Source: Calothrix sp. MO_192.B10
GTDB lineage: Bacteria > Cyanobacteriota > Cyanobacteriia > Cyanobacteriales > Nostocaceae
Assembly (NCBI GenBank): GCA_030065055.1
Contig: JASJDS010000011.1
Span: 1 to 32,167, forward strand
Direction: 5' to 3'
DNA: 32,167 nt
The notes below the pieces were generated by a model. That model was not told the origin of the DNA. It worked only from the letters and a program-made list of their open reading frames with translations, and made no database searches. Position numbers and translations under genes: made by a program. Of this stretch, positions 23,972 through 32,054 are shown piece after piece; position 1 is the stretch's first letter; each line of letters begins with the position of its first letter.

Positions 23972-24850
23972 ATGGAACGTCTTGAATTACCCCAAGACTG
24001 GGAAGCTCTACTGGCAGGGTACGTTTTGGGTGATTTAATTCCCGAAGATGTGGTGAGGGTGAAACAATATCTAGAATTGTATCCAGAGTTGGCAGATGAG
24101 GTAAATAGCTTGCAGGCAACCTTGGCTCTATTTCCCCTATCTTTACCCAAGTCTTCACCACCTGAAAAATTGCGATCGCAAATTCTCGCTGCGGCACAAA
24201 AAGAGTTATCCTCAGAGGTGGAAACTGACAAACAAATACAACCAGAGCCTATTGGGAAAAAGATGGTTCGTTTCCCAAAAAGACGGCAAAATCAGGGAAT
24301 TAAATCTACCTGGTTGGGGTTAGCTGGTGGTGTAGCAGCAGTATTTGTCGCTAGTTTAGGATTATACAATTATAAACTACAAAAGCGGCTAGCGATCGCT
24401 CAAGCAGATTTATCCCGTTACCGTCAGGAAGTAGCATTATCCAAGTTACAAACGGAACTGACACAAGCTCAGAATGAATTATCCCGCTACCAGAAGGCTG
24501 TAGCCCTATTAAAGCAGCCCAACAATCGTTTGCTGTCTCTCAAGGGTACAACTTCTAATATACCTGCCTCCGGTAGTTTGGTGATTGCACCAAACTCTCA
24601 AACTGCGGTGTTAACTCTGCAAAATTTACCCCCCATAGCAGAGGATAAAGTATATCGACTCTGGGCATTTGTAAATGGTAAGAAGGTGAAATGTGCTAAA
24701 TTTACACCCGATTCCCAAGGTAGGGTCATGCAGGAAATTCCCTTGAATAAATGGGGAAGCACCACGGAGGTTTTTGTCACTATTGAACCCAAGGAAGGGT
24801 TATCATTGCCCACGGGAGAGACGGTGATGAAGGGTGTGAGTTCGATTTGA
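23972..24850 (+). CDS. RskA-type transmembrane anti-sigma factor
   Basis: Residues 1-90 form a cytoplasmic anti-sigma domain (LLAGYVLGDLIPEDVVRVKQYLELYPEL). I see no HxxxCxxC zinc motif. A single transmembrane helix follows at about residues 112-130 (WLGLAGGVAAVFVASLGLY), then a coiled coil (LSRYRQEVALSKLQTELTQ with a second LSRYQKAV repeat). The outside part is an RskA C-terminal domain (about 180-292) with VYRLWAFVNGKK and TTEVFVTIEPKEG. In this family, signal-driven proteolysis in the membrane releases the sigma. It is coupled to the sigma gene upstream, and menH starts 7 bp after its stop. Confidence 0.92.
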   Translation: MERLELPQDWEALLAGYVLGDLIPEDVVRVKQYLELYPELADEVNSLQATLALFPLSLPKSSPPEKLRSQILAAAQKELSSEVETDKQIQPEPIGKKMVRFPKRRQNQGIKSTWLGLAGGVAAVFVASLGLYNYKLQKRLAIAQADLSRYRQEVALSKLQTELTQAQNELSRYQKAVALLKQPNNRLLSLKGTTSNIPASGSLVIAPNSQTAVLTLQNLPPIAEDKVYRLWAFVNGKKVKCAKFTPDSQGRVMQEIPLNKWGSTTEVFVTIEPKEGLSLPTGETVMKGVSSI

Positions 24851-24857
24851 TTTGAAT

Positions 24858-25670
24858 ATGGAGAATTATCATTTCCACTATGATGTAAACCGCCATGCAA
24901 ATAAACCTTTAATTCTATTTTTGCATGGATTTATGGGCAACAGCCATGAATTTGATCCAGCGATTCAACTACTAGGAAATGATTTTTCCTATCTCACCCT
25001 GGATTTGCCGGGACATGGAAAGACTCAAGTTTTGGGTGGGGATAGTTATTACTCTATGGTAAATACTGCCCAGGGAATTATTCAATTACTAGATAGATTG
25101 AATATTAACCAATGCTTTGTAGTTGGTTATTCAATGGGTGGGAGACTAGCATTATATCTGACACTACATTTCCCCGCCAGATTTACCAAAGTTGTATTAG
25201 AATCAGCCTCCCCTGGTTTAGCAACAGAAAAGCAAAGATTAGAGCGTATTCAAAGGGACGAGCAAATTGCCAGAAAATTATCTAGAACTACCCAGAAGAG
25301 TGATTTTATGACTTTTCTCTCCCATTGGTATGCCCAACCGATTTTTGGTGATATCAAAAATCATCCACAATTTAATTATATGATTAGCGATCGCCTACAA
25401 AACAATCCGGCAGAATTAGCTAAATCACTACGCATTATGGGTACAGGAAAACAACCTTCTTTGTGGTCAAAAATATCAGCCAATCAGATTCCTTTATTAT
25501 TATTAGCAGGGGAATACGACCAAAAATTTATAGATATTAATTCTCAAATGCTGCAATTATGTTCATCTTGCCAACTAAGCATAATTAATAAAGCTGGGCA
25601 CAATATTCATTTAGAAAATACATTAGCCTTTGTAGAAACAGTCAAACATTTTCTGAATTATGAATTATGA
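24858..25670 (+). CDS. menH: 2-succinyl-6-hydroxy-2,4-cyclohexadiene-1-carboxylate synthase
   Basis: MenH removes pyruvate from SEPHCHC to give SHCHC in menaquinone/phylloquinone synthesis; in cyanobacteria the product becomes the phylloquinone of photosystem I. The 270-aa alpha/beta hydrolase has LHGFMGNSHEF (oxyanion loop), the nucleophile elbow GYSMGGR, LESASPGL, the HWYAQPIF and GKQPSLW blocks typical of MenH, Asp in LAGEYDQKF and the catalytic His in AGHNIHLE. The ATG at 24858 is preferred over an in-frame TTG at 24852. It is 7 bp after the anti-sigma gene, probably in one transcript, and its last 6 bp overlap the convergent muramidase gene. Confidence 0.93.
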   Translation: MENYHFHYDVNRHANKPLILFLHGFMGNSHEFDPAIQLLGNDFSYLTLDLPGHGKTQVLGGDSYYSMVNTAQGIIQLLDRLNINQCFVVGYSMGGRLALYLTLHFPARFTKVVLESASPGLATEKQRLERIQRDEQIARKLSRTTQKSDFMTFLSHWYAQPIFGDIKNHPQFNYMISDRLQNNPAELAKSLRIMGTGKQPSLWSKISANQIPLLLLAGEYDQKFIDINSQMLQLCSSCQLSIINKAGHNIHLENTLAFVETVKHFLNYEL

Positions 25671-26339
25671 ATTCTTTTTTAGTTCTTCTTTTAACATCTT
25701 TTGATAAATTCGAGGTAAACGAGGACTTATAGAATTAGTTTCTATGCCATAGCCTAAACTCGTCCAAGTTGGAGAAAGTAGCTGCAAAACTGTTTTTAAC
25801 TTTCCTTGACGCAATAATTCATTAATATCCTTGCCCCAAACCCGAGAATCTTTTAACCACTTGTAGACAACCCTATCTTGATATTCAGCCGCAAAACTAT
25901 AGGATGTCCACATCATAAACTTCGTCGGTTTGGGATGATATTTAGGGGCGATTTGAAACCAAGTCGTGTTAATTAATTGATACCTACCAGCAGCAGTGGA
26001 ACAGTTTCCTTTATTTGGTCCATTGACAATGGTGACACATATTTCTGGATGACGGCTCAAATCTCCTACGTGTCGTCCCCCATACAAAATTGAATAGGGA
26101 CGATTACTACTGGCTTCACTCGCAGAAATAGTCCGCATTAAAGCCCGAATGTAAGGGTCACCTCCTTTCATCACCAAAGGGGGTTGTTTCACCTGGAAAA
26201 TTGGCTCAGGACGCTTCTGCAAATTACCAGTGATATACCACTGAAATAAGTAAACAAATCCCAAAAGAACTGCTATGGGTACAATTAATTTTTCAGCACC
26301 CTTGAGTTGTAGGATTTTCAGATTACCGCTCCTTTTCAT
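25665..26339 (-). CDS. Membrane-anchored GH104 muramidase (lambda-endolysin-like transglycosylase)
   Basis: The 224-aa protein has one N-terminal transmembrane helix (LIVPIAVLLGFVYLFQWYI, about 18-36). A domain like lambda R endolysin follows: the catalytic Glu75 in TISASEASSN (lambda SEGT position), YSILYGGR, AAGRYQLINTTW (lambda GAGRYQLL) and WTSLGYGIE near the end (lambda WASLPGAGYG). It should cleave peptidoglycan glycan strands in the periplasm. The anchor and lack of phage neighbours suggest a housekeeping wall enzyme. It is convergent with menH, overlapping by 6 bp. Confidence 0.9.
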   Translation of the reverse strand: MKRSGNLKILQLKGAEKLIVPIAVLLGFVYLFQWYITGNLQKRPEPIFQVKQPPLVMKGGDPYIRALMRTISASEASSNRPYSILYGGRHVGDLSRHPEICVTIVNGPNKGNCSTAAGRYQLINTTWFQIAPKYHPKPTKFMMWTSYSFAAEYQDRVVYKWLKDSRVWGKDINELLRQGKLKTVLQLLSPTWTSLGYGIETNSISPRLPRIYQKMLKEELKKNS

Positions 26340-26505
26340 TGCCTGTAATTGCCTGTAACTGCTTATTATTGCTTATTGTAGCGTTCACTTATCGGGGACA
26401 TTGCTGGAGATTTATCCACCCCGCATCTTAGGAGGGAAGGAGGGAAGGAGTGAAGGAGTGAGGGAATTATTTTCATGCTTGGTTGTGAGATTTTTTCGTG
26501 AGGGG

Positions 26506-26677
26506 CTAGGGCGTGTTTTCAAAGTCGCCGTCACCCTGGAAGGGTGCGGCTATACGTACCAAGTCCGCCTGCGCGGACTAAGAAAAATCAAGGTTTTAGC
26601 CCACCTAATCGTGGGCTTTGCTCGTGTAGCCCCAGGCTAAGAGGTGAGGGTTTTAGGGGTTTGAAAACACGCCCTAG
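26506..26677. repeat. Miniature inverted-repeat element, 172 bp, 18-bp perfect ends
   Basis: CTAGGGCGTGTTTTCAAA (26506-26523) is exactly inverted at 26660-26677. The interior has further palindromes: AGTCCGCCTGCGCGGACT, and GCCCACCTAATCGTGGGC. The outer CTAG may include a TA target duplication. There is no coding capacity. Confidence 0.85.
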
Positions 26678-27067
26678 GGACAGTAGGTTGGGTGTAACGA
26701 AGTGAAACCCAACAATACCAATTTCTTCGGGTGTTGGGTTTCGTTCCTCAACCCAACCTACACCTAAATTCATAAAACTAGCTAGAAAATAGGGAGTGAA
26801 GGAGTGAAGGAGTGAAGGAGTAGGGGCGGGGTTTCCCCGCCCAGAGTGAGAGAATTATTTTCATCCTTGGTTGTGGACAAAATATTGTCCATGTAGACGC
26901 GCGAAGCGTGGCTTCTCGCAGAGTGGGGCTAACTTGAAAATGGTTGATAGCTAGGGACAGTAGGTTTGGTGTAACGAAGTGAAACCCAACAATACCAATT
27001 TCTTCGGGTGTTGGGTTTCGTTCCTCAACCCAACCTACACCTAAATTCATAAAACTAACTTGAAAAT
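26675..27067. repeat. 116-bp direct duplication of an AACCCAAC hairpin unit
   Basis: 26675-26790 and 26952-27067 are the same length and differ at only a few bases. Each holds TAGGGACAGTAGGTT, inverted AACCCAAC arms, and ends in CCTAAATTCATAAAACTA. The copies are 161 bp apart. Confidence 0.85.
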
Positions 27068-27407
27068 GGTTGATAGTTGTTAGTTGTTAGTAGGGGCGCA
27101 TTACGTGCGCCCTTGAAGAATTAGTCACAAAGCATTTTCAGATCCTTGGTTGTGAAATTGTCCCGTGAAGGACTAATTTGAAAAAAGAATGGGACAGATG
27201 GATTTATAGAACACAGACACAGAAGTTGATTCTCAATCCAAAATCAAAAATCTAAAATCCAAGGGTGAGGTGGGCACGGCATGATTAAGGTTATGACCTA
27301 TGCAAGAATATTGTAGATGCCGTGCCCCTACAGGGGAATTTCTTTTTTGGTATTTCCTAGAGGGAAAACATTAGTTCTCAAGATAGATGAGGTTTAGTTG
27401 CTCAATA

Positions 27408-28067
27408 TCAAACCACTCCAGCAAAAAGTTCTGGAAAATTTTTCCTAGGAGCATCGGGGTTAGCAACAATTTCCACTAATTTATTTTTAGCAGTTTCTTC
27501 AAACAATGCTTCTACACACACCTGAGCTACTTTTTGTCGGGGAATACTACCATCAAATAGCGTGTCAGCACTCTGCATTACTATTGGGTTCGTATTATCC
27601 TCATTTTTTAATCCCCCTGGACGGACAATGGTATAAGTCAACCCACTTTTTTGGATATATTCTTCTGCTTGCTTTTTCCACACCAAAATCAACCAAAACA
27701 AATTAAGAGGATGGAAAAACTGGGAAACACATAGGGATGAAACTAAGACGAAATGCTCTATCCCCCTTGTCTTGGCAACATCCACCAAATTTTTTGTCCC
27801 TTCGTAGTCAACTTTATAGGGACCAGTGGGGTCAAAACTTGGTCTAGGACCAGTCGCACAGAGGACAACTGTGCTATCCCCTAAAGCTGTATTCAAACTT
27901 TGATAATTGGCAACATCAGCTTCCACTAATTCCACTTCATCTGGCAAAATAGTCTTAGCTTTCTGTATATCCCGCACTAAAGCACGTACTGGAATATCCC
28001 GCGCCCTTAATTCCTGAACTATGCGACGACCCGTTTCTCCTGTTGCCCCTGCTACAAAAGCTTTCAT
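27408..28067 (-). CDS. Atypical short-chain dehydrogenase/NmrA-like NAD(P)-binding protein
   Basis: The 219-aa protein begins with the nucleotide-binding loop GATGETGRR (residues 7-15). It continues with ALVRD (basic residue favouring NADP), VEADVANYQSL, VLCATGPRPS, and the VLVSSLCVSQ and TIVRPGGL segments of the atypical SDR family. The usual YxxxK catalytic pair is not evident (WKKQAEEYI occupies that place), so it may be a regulator or chaperone-like SDR rather than an enzyme; Ycf39-type assembly factors are comparable. The role is unknown. It is monocistronic and divergent from the DUF1997 gene across 189 bp. Confidence 0.85.
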   Translation of the reverse strand: MKAFVAGATGETGRRIVQELRARDIPVRALVRDIQKAKTILPDEVELVEADVANYQSLNTALGDSTVVLCATGPRPSFDPTGPYKVDYEGTKNLVDVAKTRGIEHFVLVSSLCVSQFFHPLNLFWLILVWKKQAEEYIQKSGLTYTIVRPGGLKNEDNTNPIVMQSADTLFDGSIPRQKVAQVCVEALFEETAKNKLVEIVANPDAPRKNFPELFAGVV

Positions 28068-28256
28068 AATAAACGCTATCCTGGGATACTAATATGTCTA
28101 TCATTCCGTTATCTATTTTAAATATTTAAAGAAATTTCGTAATCTATGGTTGAGGCTTTGTTGAAAAATATAGTATCAATGGATCATTTGATGGCACAAA
28201 TGGGCATTATGATTTTAAAGAAGAAAAATCATATATAATATTCCAGGTATAATTTT

Positions 28257-28943
28257 ATGCTTTATAAAAATACACAATATCAATCAATTGAAGCATCAGA
28301 AAATGTTTTATCTGTATCATCACATTTAGTAACCCCAGAAGATGTCGCTGTAGAGCCGGACATTAAAGCACCCAGTAAATTTTCTGGTTGCTATCAAGAC
28401 AAAATGGGGATGTATGCTCCTGTAGAACAGGTAGCCGAATATCTTAACAGTCATAGCTCCTGGTTTGCCCGTTGTGCAGAACCCATGAAGGTTCAACCAT
28501 TGAGCGACAATGGCTATGCTTTAACTATTGGTAAATTTGGTGCTTTTGGCTATGATGTCGAGCCAAAAATAGGGCTAGAATTATTACCTCCAGAAAACGG
28601 AATTTACCGTATTTCTACTATTCCTATTCCAGACTATGAAGCTCTTGGCTATGACGTAGATTACCAGGCATCATTGCAATTGGTAGAAGATTTAACTACG
28701 GAAACTGCTGATTTTTCTGGGAAAATGACACAGGTGGTGTGGGAATTGGATTTAACTGTGTATATGAATTTTCCTAAATTTATTCGACGATTGCCAAAAT
28801 CACTAATTCAGTCTACAGGCGATCGCTTACTAAATCAAATTGTCCGTCAGGTTTCCCGTCGCCTCACGTCCAAGGTACAGCAGGATTTTCACCAATCTCT
28901 GAATATACCATTTCCTGAGAGGTGTAAACAAAAATCATGCTGA
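28257..28943 (+). CDS. DUF1997 family protein
   Basis: The 228-aa soluble protein has a variable N terminus of about 45 residues. The DUF1997 core follows: GCYQDKMGMYAPVEQVAEYLNSHSSWFARCAEPM, then YALTIGKFGAFGYDVEPKIGLELLP and WELDLTVYMNFPKFIRRLPKSLIQSTGD. This core is conserved in cyanobacteria and plastids, and its lipid- or START-like role is unproven. Two Cys are near the core start and two at the C terminus (RCKQKSC). No signal peptide or membrane helix. The ATG at 28257 has a weak AGG upstream. Confidence 0.88.
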   Translation: MLYKNTQYQSIEASENVLSVSSHLVTPEDVAVEPDIKAPSKFSGCYQDKMGMYAPVEQVAEYLNSHSSWFARCAEPMKVQPLSDNGYALTIGKFGAFGYDVEPKIGLELLPPENGIYRISTIPIPDYEALGYDVDYQASLQLVEDLTTETADFSGKMTQVVWELDLTVYMNFPKFIRRLPKSLIQSTGDRLLNQIVRQVSRRLTSKVQQDFHQSLNIPFPERCKQKSC

Positions 28944-29549
28944 GGGGTTATGGCGCTACGCGCAAGTAATAAGTAATAAGTTTACTGTTCATAGGTTTGC
29001 TGCATTCAACAATGTCCTAATGGTTCGACTTCGCTCACCGTTAGCCCTGAGCGAAGTCGAAGGGCTAACCTAATTGTGTAGTGCTATATAGCCCTACGGT
29101 TTTAGGCTAGGACACATTTTAAACCTCATCCATCTTGAGTACTGGAGTTTTCCGTTCAAGGGGAATATCAAAAAATCAATTATCCTGTAGGGAACATCCA
29201 CAATATTCTTTCATAGATTGTAATACCAATTCAAATAATGTTTGCGACACATAAATTAAATTACTCGTAGGGGTTTAGCAGTGCTAAACCCCTACCCATC
29301 TGTCCCATTCTTTTTTCAAATTGGTATAAGTTGACTGATGCCGGGAAGGGAGTAAGAAAATGTCCTAACATGATTTGGTACTGCTATACCAGGTATTTCA
29401 GTGCGTTTCAACTGATAACTTCCAGCAATCTCGTTTAGCCCACATTCCCACCTTGAAATAAATTTCCAGGCTAATAAACCAAGCACGTTGAAACGCGCTC
29501 TCCTGTCTTTCCCAGTCTGATTTATCAGACTTTGACTTTTAACTTCCGC
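28944..29549. other. Gene-free repeat stretch
   Basis: A perfect 14-bp hairpin TTCGACTTCGCTCA / TGAGCGAAGTCGAA lies at 29024-29061. An inverted copy of the GATGGATGAGG / AACTCCAGT module is at about 29123-29193 (other copies 21019-21087 and 27333-27395). A truncated multi-hairpin element is at 29407-29550. No ORF. Confidence 0.7.
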
Positions 29550-29550
29550 C
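29407..29550. repeat. Truncated copy of the multi-hairpin element
   Basis: It matches the outer element at 13390 over the first 110 bases (AACTGATAACTTCCAGCAAT, TTTAGCCCACATTCCCACC, CCAAGCACGTTGAAAC) and has the AGTCTGATTTATCAGACT palindrome, then stops. It carries an uninterrupted GTTGAAAC site. Confidence 0.7.
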
Positions 29551-29795
29551 TACCCTAATTTGCTTGATTTGGCTAAAGATTGTGTGGAAGATGGTATTTG
29601 TGGTTCTTGCTGTGTTTGAATTAAATTAATCAAGGTAATAATTAAGGGTACACTGAACGCTAGTACCAGAATAATTGCAGCTATTTGAAATATTGCAGGG
29701 CGTTTTCTTCCCTTTGTGGGATAACCACAACTCAGACAAATTTCCTCTTCACTGCTATTGAGTGTGCCGCAAACTTTACAAGGTTTTAATGCCAT
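29550..29795 (-). CDS. Small zinc-ribbon membrane protein, 81 aa
   Basis: Cys6-x2-Cys9 and Cys20-x2-Cys23 form a double-CxxC zinc ribbon (CKVCG...CLSCG) at the N terminus. A single transmembrane helix follows at about residues 34-60 (FQIAAIILVLAFSVPLIITLI) and then a short polar tail rich in Ser and Gln. The zinc ribbon would face the cytoplasm. The gene lies 180 bp downstream of the kinase-FGE gene on the same strand, after its hairpin, so co-transcription is uncertain. Function unknown. Confidence 0.75.
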   Translation of the reverse strand: MALKPCKVCGTLNSSEEEICLSCGYPTKGRKRPAIFQIAAIILVLAFSVPLIITLINLIQTQQEPQIPSSTQSLAKSSKLG

Positions 29796-29900
29796 TTTCT
29801 TTTCTTTGCTTGGGAAATCGCGCTTGACAATAAAGATAATAGGTTAAAAATGTGTCCCTAACATTTGCAAACTGAACTAAAAAGAAACAGTTTTCTGTGA

Positions 29901-29975
29901 AAAAAATTTTCCACCTTCGGCGGATGAGGGAAAAGTAAAAAAGTGTAAAGGGGAAGAGAGGAAAAGGATAAAGGG
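29901..29975 (-). promoter_or_regulatory. Polypyrimidine tract and hairpin after the kinase-FGE gene
   Basis: On the minus strand about 50 pyrimidine-rich bases follow the stop. Then comes a 6-bp stem TCCGCC-GAA-GGTGGA (29910-29924) and a T7 run. It can act as a terminator. It also matches in position the hairpin that lies downstream of variable regions in diversity-generating retroelements. Confidence 0.5.
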
Positions 29976-31835
29976 CTATTGAAAAGTCCTCCCGAACGCG
30001 CAGACAACCCGAAAACCAATAACGTCGACGATGTCGTCGCGCACCGCCCATCCGATAAGGTTGCGGTACGCCGAGCGGCAGTTCCTAGGAGCGTCGAGCC
30101 AGGAACCGCCCCGCAGAGGAGAATAATTATCATCCCCATTTTCTAACCACACCCTGCCATCTTTTGGCGCTCCCTCATAGTTATCATGCCAAGGGTCTGC
30201 ACACCACTCAAAAACATTCCCATGCATATCATATAAACCAAAGGCATTGGGTGGAAATATTCCTACATCTGTGGTTTCCTGGCGATATTCACCTTGGGGT
30301 TCAGAAGCATATATATAAGTCCCGTCATAGTTTGCTAAATCAGTGGTAATAGCCTCACCAAAGTAAAATGGTGTAGTGGTTCCAGCACGACAGGCATATT
30401 CCCATTCTGCTTCACTGGGTAATCTGTATTCCTTGCCTGTGGCTTTTGATAACCTGGCACAAAATTCCGCCGCATCATACCAGGATACTTGCTCTACAGG
30501 TCTTTTTTTATTCCTATTCTCCCTACCAAACAACCATTTTGTAGTTTCGTTTTTGAAGCGTGAGGGATTTTTACCCATAATTACCTGATACTGTTCTTGG
30601 GTGACAACATATTTCCCCATGAAGAAGGGTTGAACAGTAACAGTGTGTTGAGGACTTTCTCTGTCAAATCGTCCTTTTTCCTCTTTTGGCGAACCCATTG
30701 TAAAGGTTCCCCCTGGTATCTGCACCATCTCCAAGGTGATACCATCCCCCAAATCTTCTACAAAATACTTTGCTTGCAAGTTGCGGCGATTAATGATTTC
30801 TCCCCTTGCATTTACAGTGACAGTTTCAAAGGAAAAGGTTTTGAGGGGTAAACCAACATTAGGCTGAGTTGGTGGTGGGGGTTTTATTGTTATGGGTGGT
30901 GGTTGAGATATGGAATTAATCAGAGATTGCTGTGGTGGAGAAACATTTACCCTTTGTGAAAATCCCTGACTACTTTGTACAGGTGATGTTTTTGGCGGTG
31001 TTGGTAGAATTACCTCCCCACCCAACAAATCCAACCACTCCTTTACTGACTGGGGACGAAACTGGTAATTCAGAGCCATCCCCTTCATAATTGCGTCATT
31101 TACCCTATTGCTAATGCTGGGATAAAAGCTCTGGGGAGGTACGAGGTTCCTATTTTGCAGTCTTGCTTCCACAGGTGTGGGTAATTGTCCAGTCAGCAAA
31201 CTATATAATGTAGCAGCTAAAGCATAAACATCAATATATTCTCCCCGTTCCCCATCAGTAAGATACTGTTCTGGTGGAGCAAAGCCAGGGGTACGCGCTA
31301 CCGTATGTTGTTGAATCACACCGGGGATAAATTGTCTAGCGATACCAAAGTCAATTAATATCGCTTCTAGTTTCCCCTGACGCATCATAATATTACTGGG
31401 TTTTAAATCCCGATGCAGTAAACCTCTTTCATGTACCACGGTTAATGCATCACCAATTTGTCGGATATATACCAATGCTTCAGCTTCCGGTAATGCACCT
31501 GTTGTAATTATCCTCTTCCCTAAATCTGACCCTTGAATGTATTCCATCACCATGCAAGGCAAGCCACCATCATCAAAAACGTTCTCTACTTCGACTATGT
31601 GGGGATGGCGACATAAAGCAAGGCGTAATGCTTCGTCGTTAAAATCTTGTTTCAGTTTACCTTGGTGTGGTTGCCAAGCAGGGTCATTTAATATTTGTTC
31701 TCGTAGGGTTTTGATTACCCGCAGCTTCCCATGTCTATTTTTCGCCAGGTAAGTAATGCCAACTCCCCCTTCACCCAGCTTTCGTTCGATGATGTAGCGA
31801 TTACCAAATAACTTCTTTCCCGGATTCCACACCAT
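29976..31835 (-). CDS. Ser/Thr protein kinase fused to an FGE/sulfatase-modifying domain
   Basis: The protein has 619 aa. Residues about 10-270 are a Hanks-type kinase: glycine loop LGEGGVGITYLAK, Lys42 in VIKTL, HRDLKPSNIM at about 140, DFGIAR, and the APPEQY activation end, so it looks catalytically complete. A Pro/Gln-rich linker of about 100 residues follows. Residues about 370-615 are a formylglycine-generating-enzyme-type (C-type-lectin fold) domain: GGTFTMGSPKEE, VTQEQYQVIMG, RLPSEAEWEYACRAG, NAFGLYDMHGNVFEW, RGGSW, CRSAYR and GFRVV. No transmembrane helix is visible, so it is probably cytoplasmic. In cyanobacteria such kinase-FGE fusions are known targets of diversity-generating retroelements, and the last 45 residues fit that (separate entry). 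Confidence 0.93.
   Translation of the reverse strand: MVWNPGKKLFGNRYIIERKLGEGGVGITYLAKNRHGKLRVIKTLREQILNDPAWQPHQGKLKQDFNDEALRLALCRHPHIVEVENVFDDGGLPCMVMEYIQGSDLGKRIITTGALPEAEALVYIRQIGDALTVVHERGLLHRDLKPSNIMMRQGKLEAILIDFGIARQFIPGVIQQHTVARTPGFAPPEQYLTDGERGEYIDVYALAATLYSLLTGQLPTPVEARLQNRNLVPPQSFYPSISNRVNDAIMKGMALNYQFRPQSVKEWLDLLGGEVILPTPPKTSPVQSSQGFSQRVNVSPPQQSLINSISQPPPITIKPPPPTQPNVGLPLKTFSFETVTVNARGEIINRRNLQAKYFVEDLGDGITLEMVQIPGGTFTMGSPKEEKGRFDRESPQHTVTVQPFFMGKYVVTQEQYQVIMGKNPSRFKNETTKWLFGRENRNKKRPVEQVSWYDAAEFCARLSKATGKEYRLPSEAEWEYACRAGTTTPFYFGEAITTDLANYDGTYIYASEPQGEYRQETTDVGIFPPNAFGLYDMHGNVFEWCADPWHDNYEGAPKDGRVWLENGDDNYSPLRGGSWLDAPRNCRSAYRNLIGWAVRDDIVDVIGFRVVCAFGRTFQ
29990..30113 (-). other. 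Candidate DGR variable region at the 3' end of the kinase-FGE gene
   Basis: Codons between RGGSW and the stop switch to much higher GC than the rest of the gene. Invariant-looking blocks PRNCRSAYRN and GFRVVCAFGRT surround variable-looking residues LDA (580-582) and LIGWAVRDDIVDVI (593-606). Many variable codons are NNC or NNT, as expected if AAY codons of a template were changed at their adenines. No template repeat or DGR reverse transcriptase lies in this window, so mutagenesis would have to act in trans. Confidence 0.6.
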
Positions 31836-32054
31836 AAATCAGTAAAAATGCCAATAACAATTATTTTGGCATAACAGTCTAGGTGTGTGATTTCATTTAG
31901 GTGATTTGTGAAGATAATTTTACCAATGATAAGGGCGCAAGGCTTGGGCTTCTACAATGAATTTGCCCTAGCTTGCGCTGATTTGTCAGTTCGCGTAGTA
32001 TTTTTGATTATGGAAATCTCATTCATTAATGTGCAACATTTAACCTGTACAAAC
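31836..32054 (-). other. Right end / presumed reRNA region of a second tnpB element; kinase promoter region
   Basis: A hairpin with arms GCGCAAG (31935-31941) and CTTGCGC (31972-31978), enclosing GGGC/GCCC pairs and TCATTGTAGAAGCCC, lies downstream of the tnpB end. This is typical of IS891/IS1341-like right ends. The 31836-31930 part should contain the kinase gene promoter. Confidence 0.5.

Larger units (their letters stand above)
26340..27407. other. Gene-free repeat array, second block
   Basis: About 1.07 kb without a credible gene. The contents are a GAAGGAGT tandem (26431-26460 and 26793-26821), a 172-bp inverted-repeat element (26506-26677), a 116-bp duplication (26675-26790 and 26952-27067), GGGGCGGGGTTTCCCCGCCC (26823-26842), GGGCGCATTACGTGCGCCC (27094-27112), a GGGCACGGCAT hairpin (27272-27330) and the GATAGATGAGG module. 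Frames on both strands here are repeat read-through. Confidence 0.75.

Noticed and set aside
26401-27050. Frames of 61-90 codons, two with the same MNLGVGWVEERNP start
   Set aside because: The shared start comes from the 116-bp DNA duplication; they are repeat read-through.
29776-30139. Minus-strand frames of 91-93 codons overlapping the end of the kinase-FGE gene
   Set aside because: Out-of-frame shadows of the GC-rich 3' end and the pyrimidine tract.
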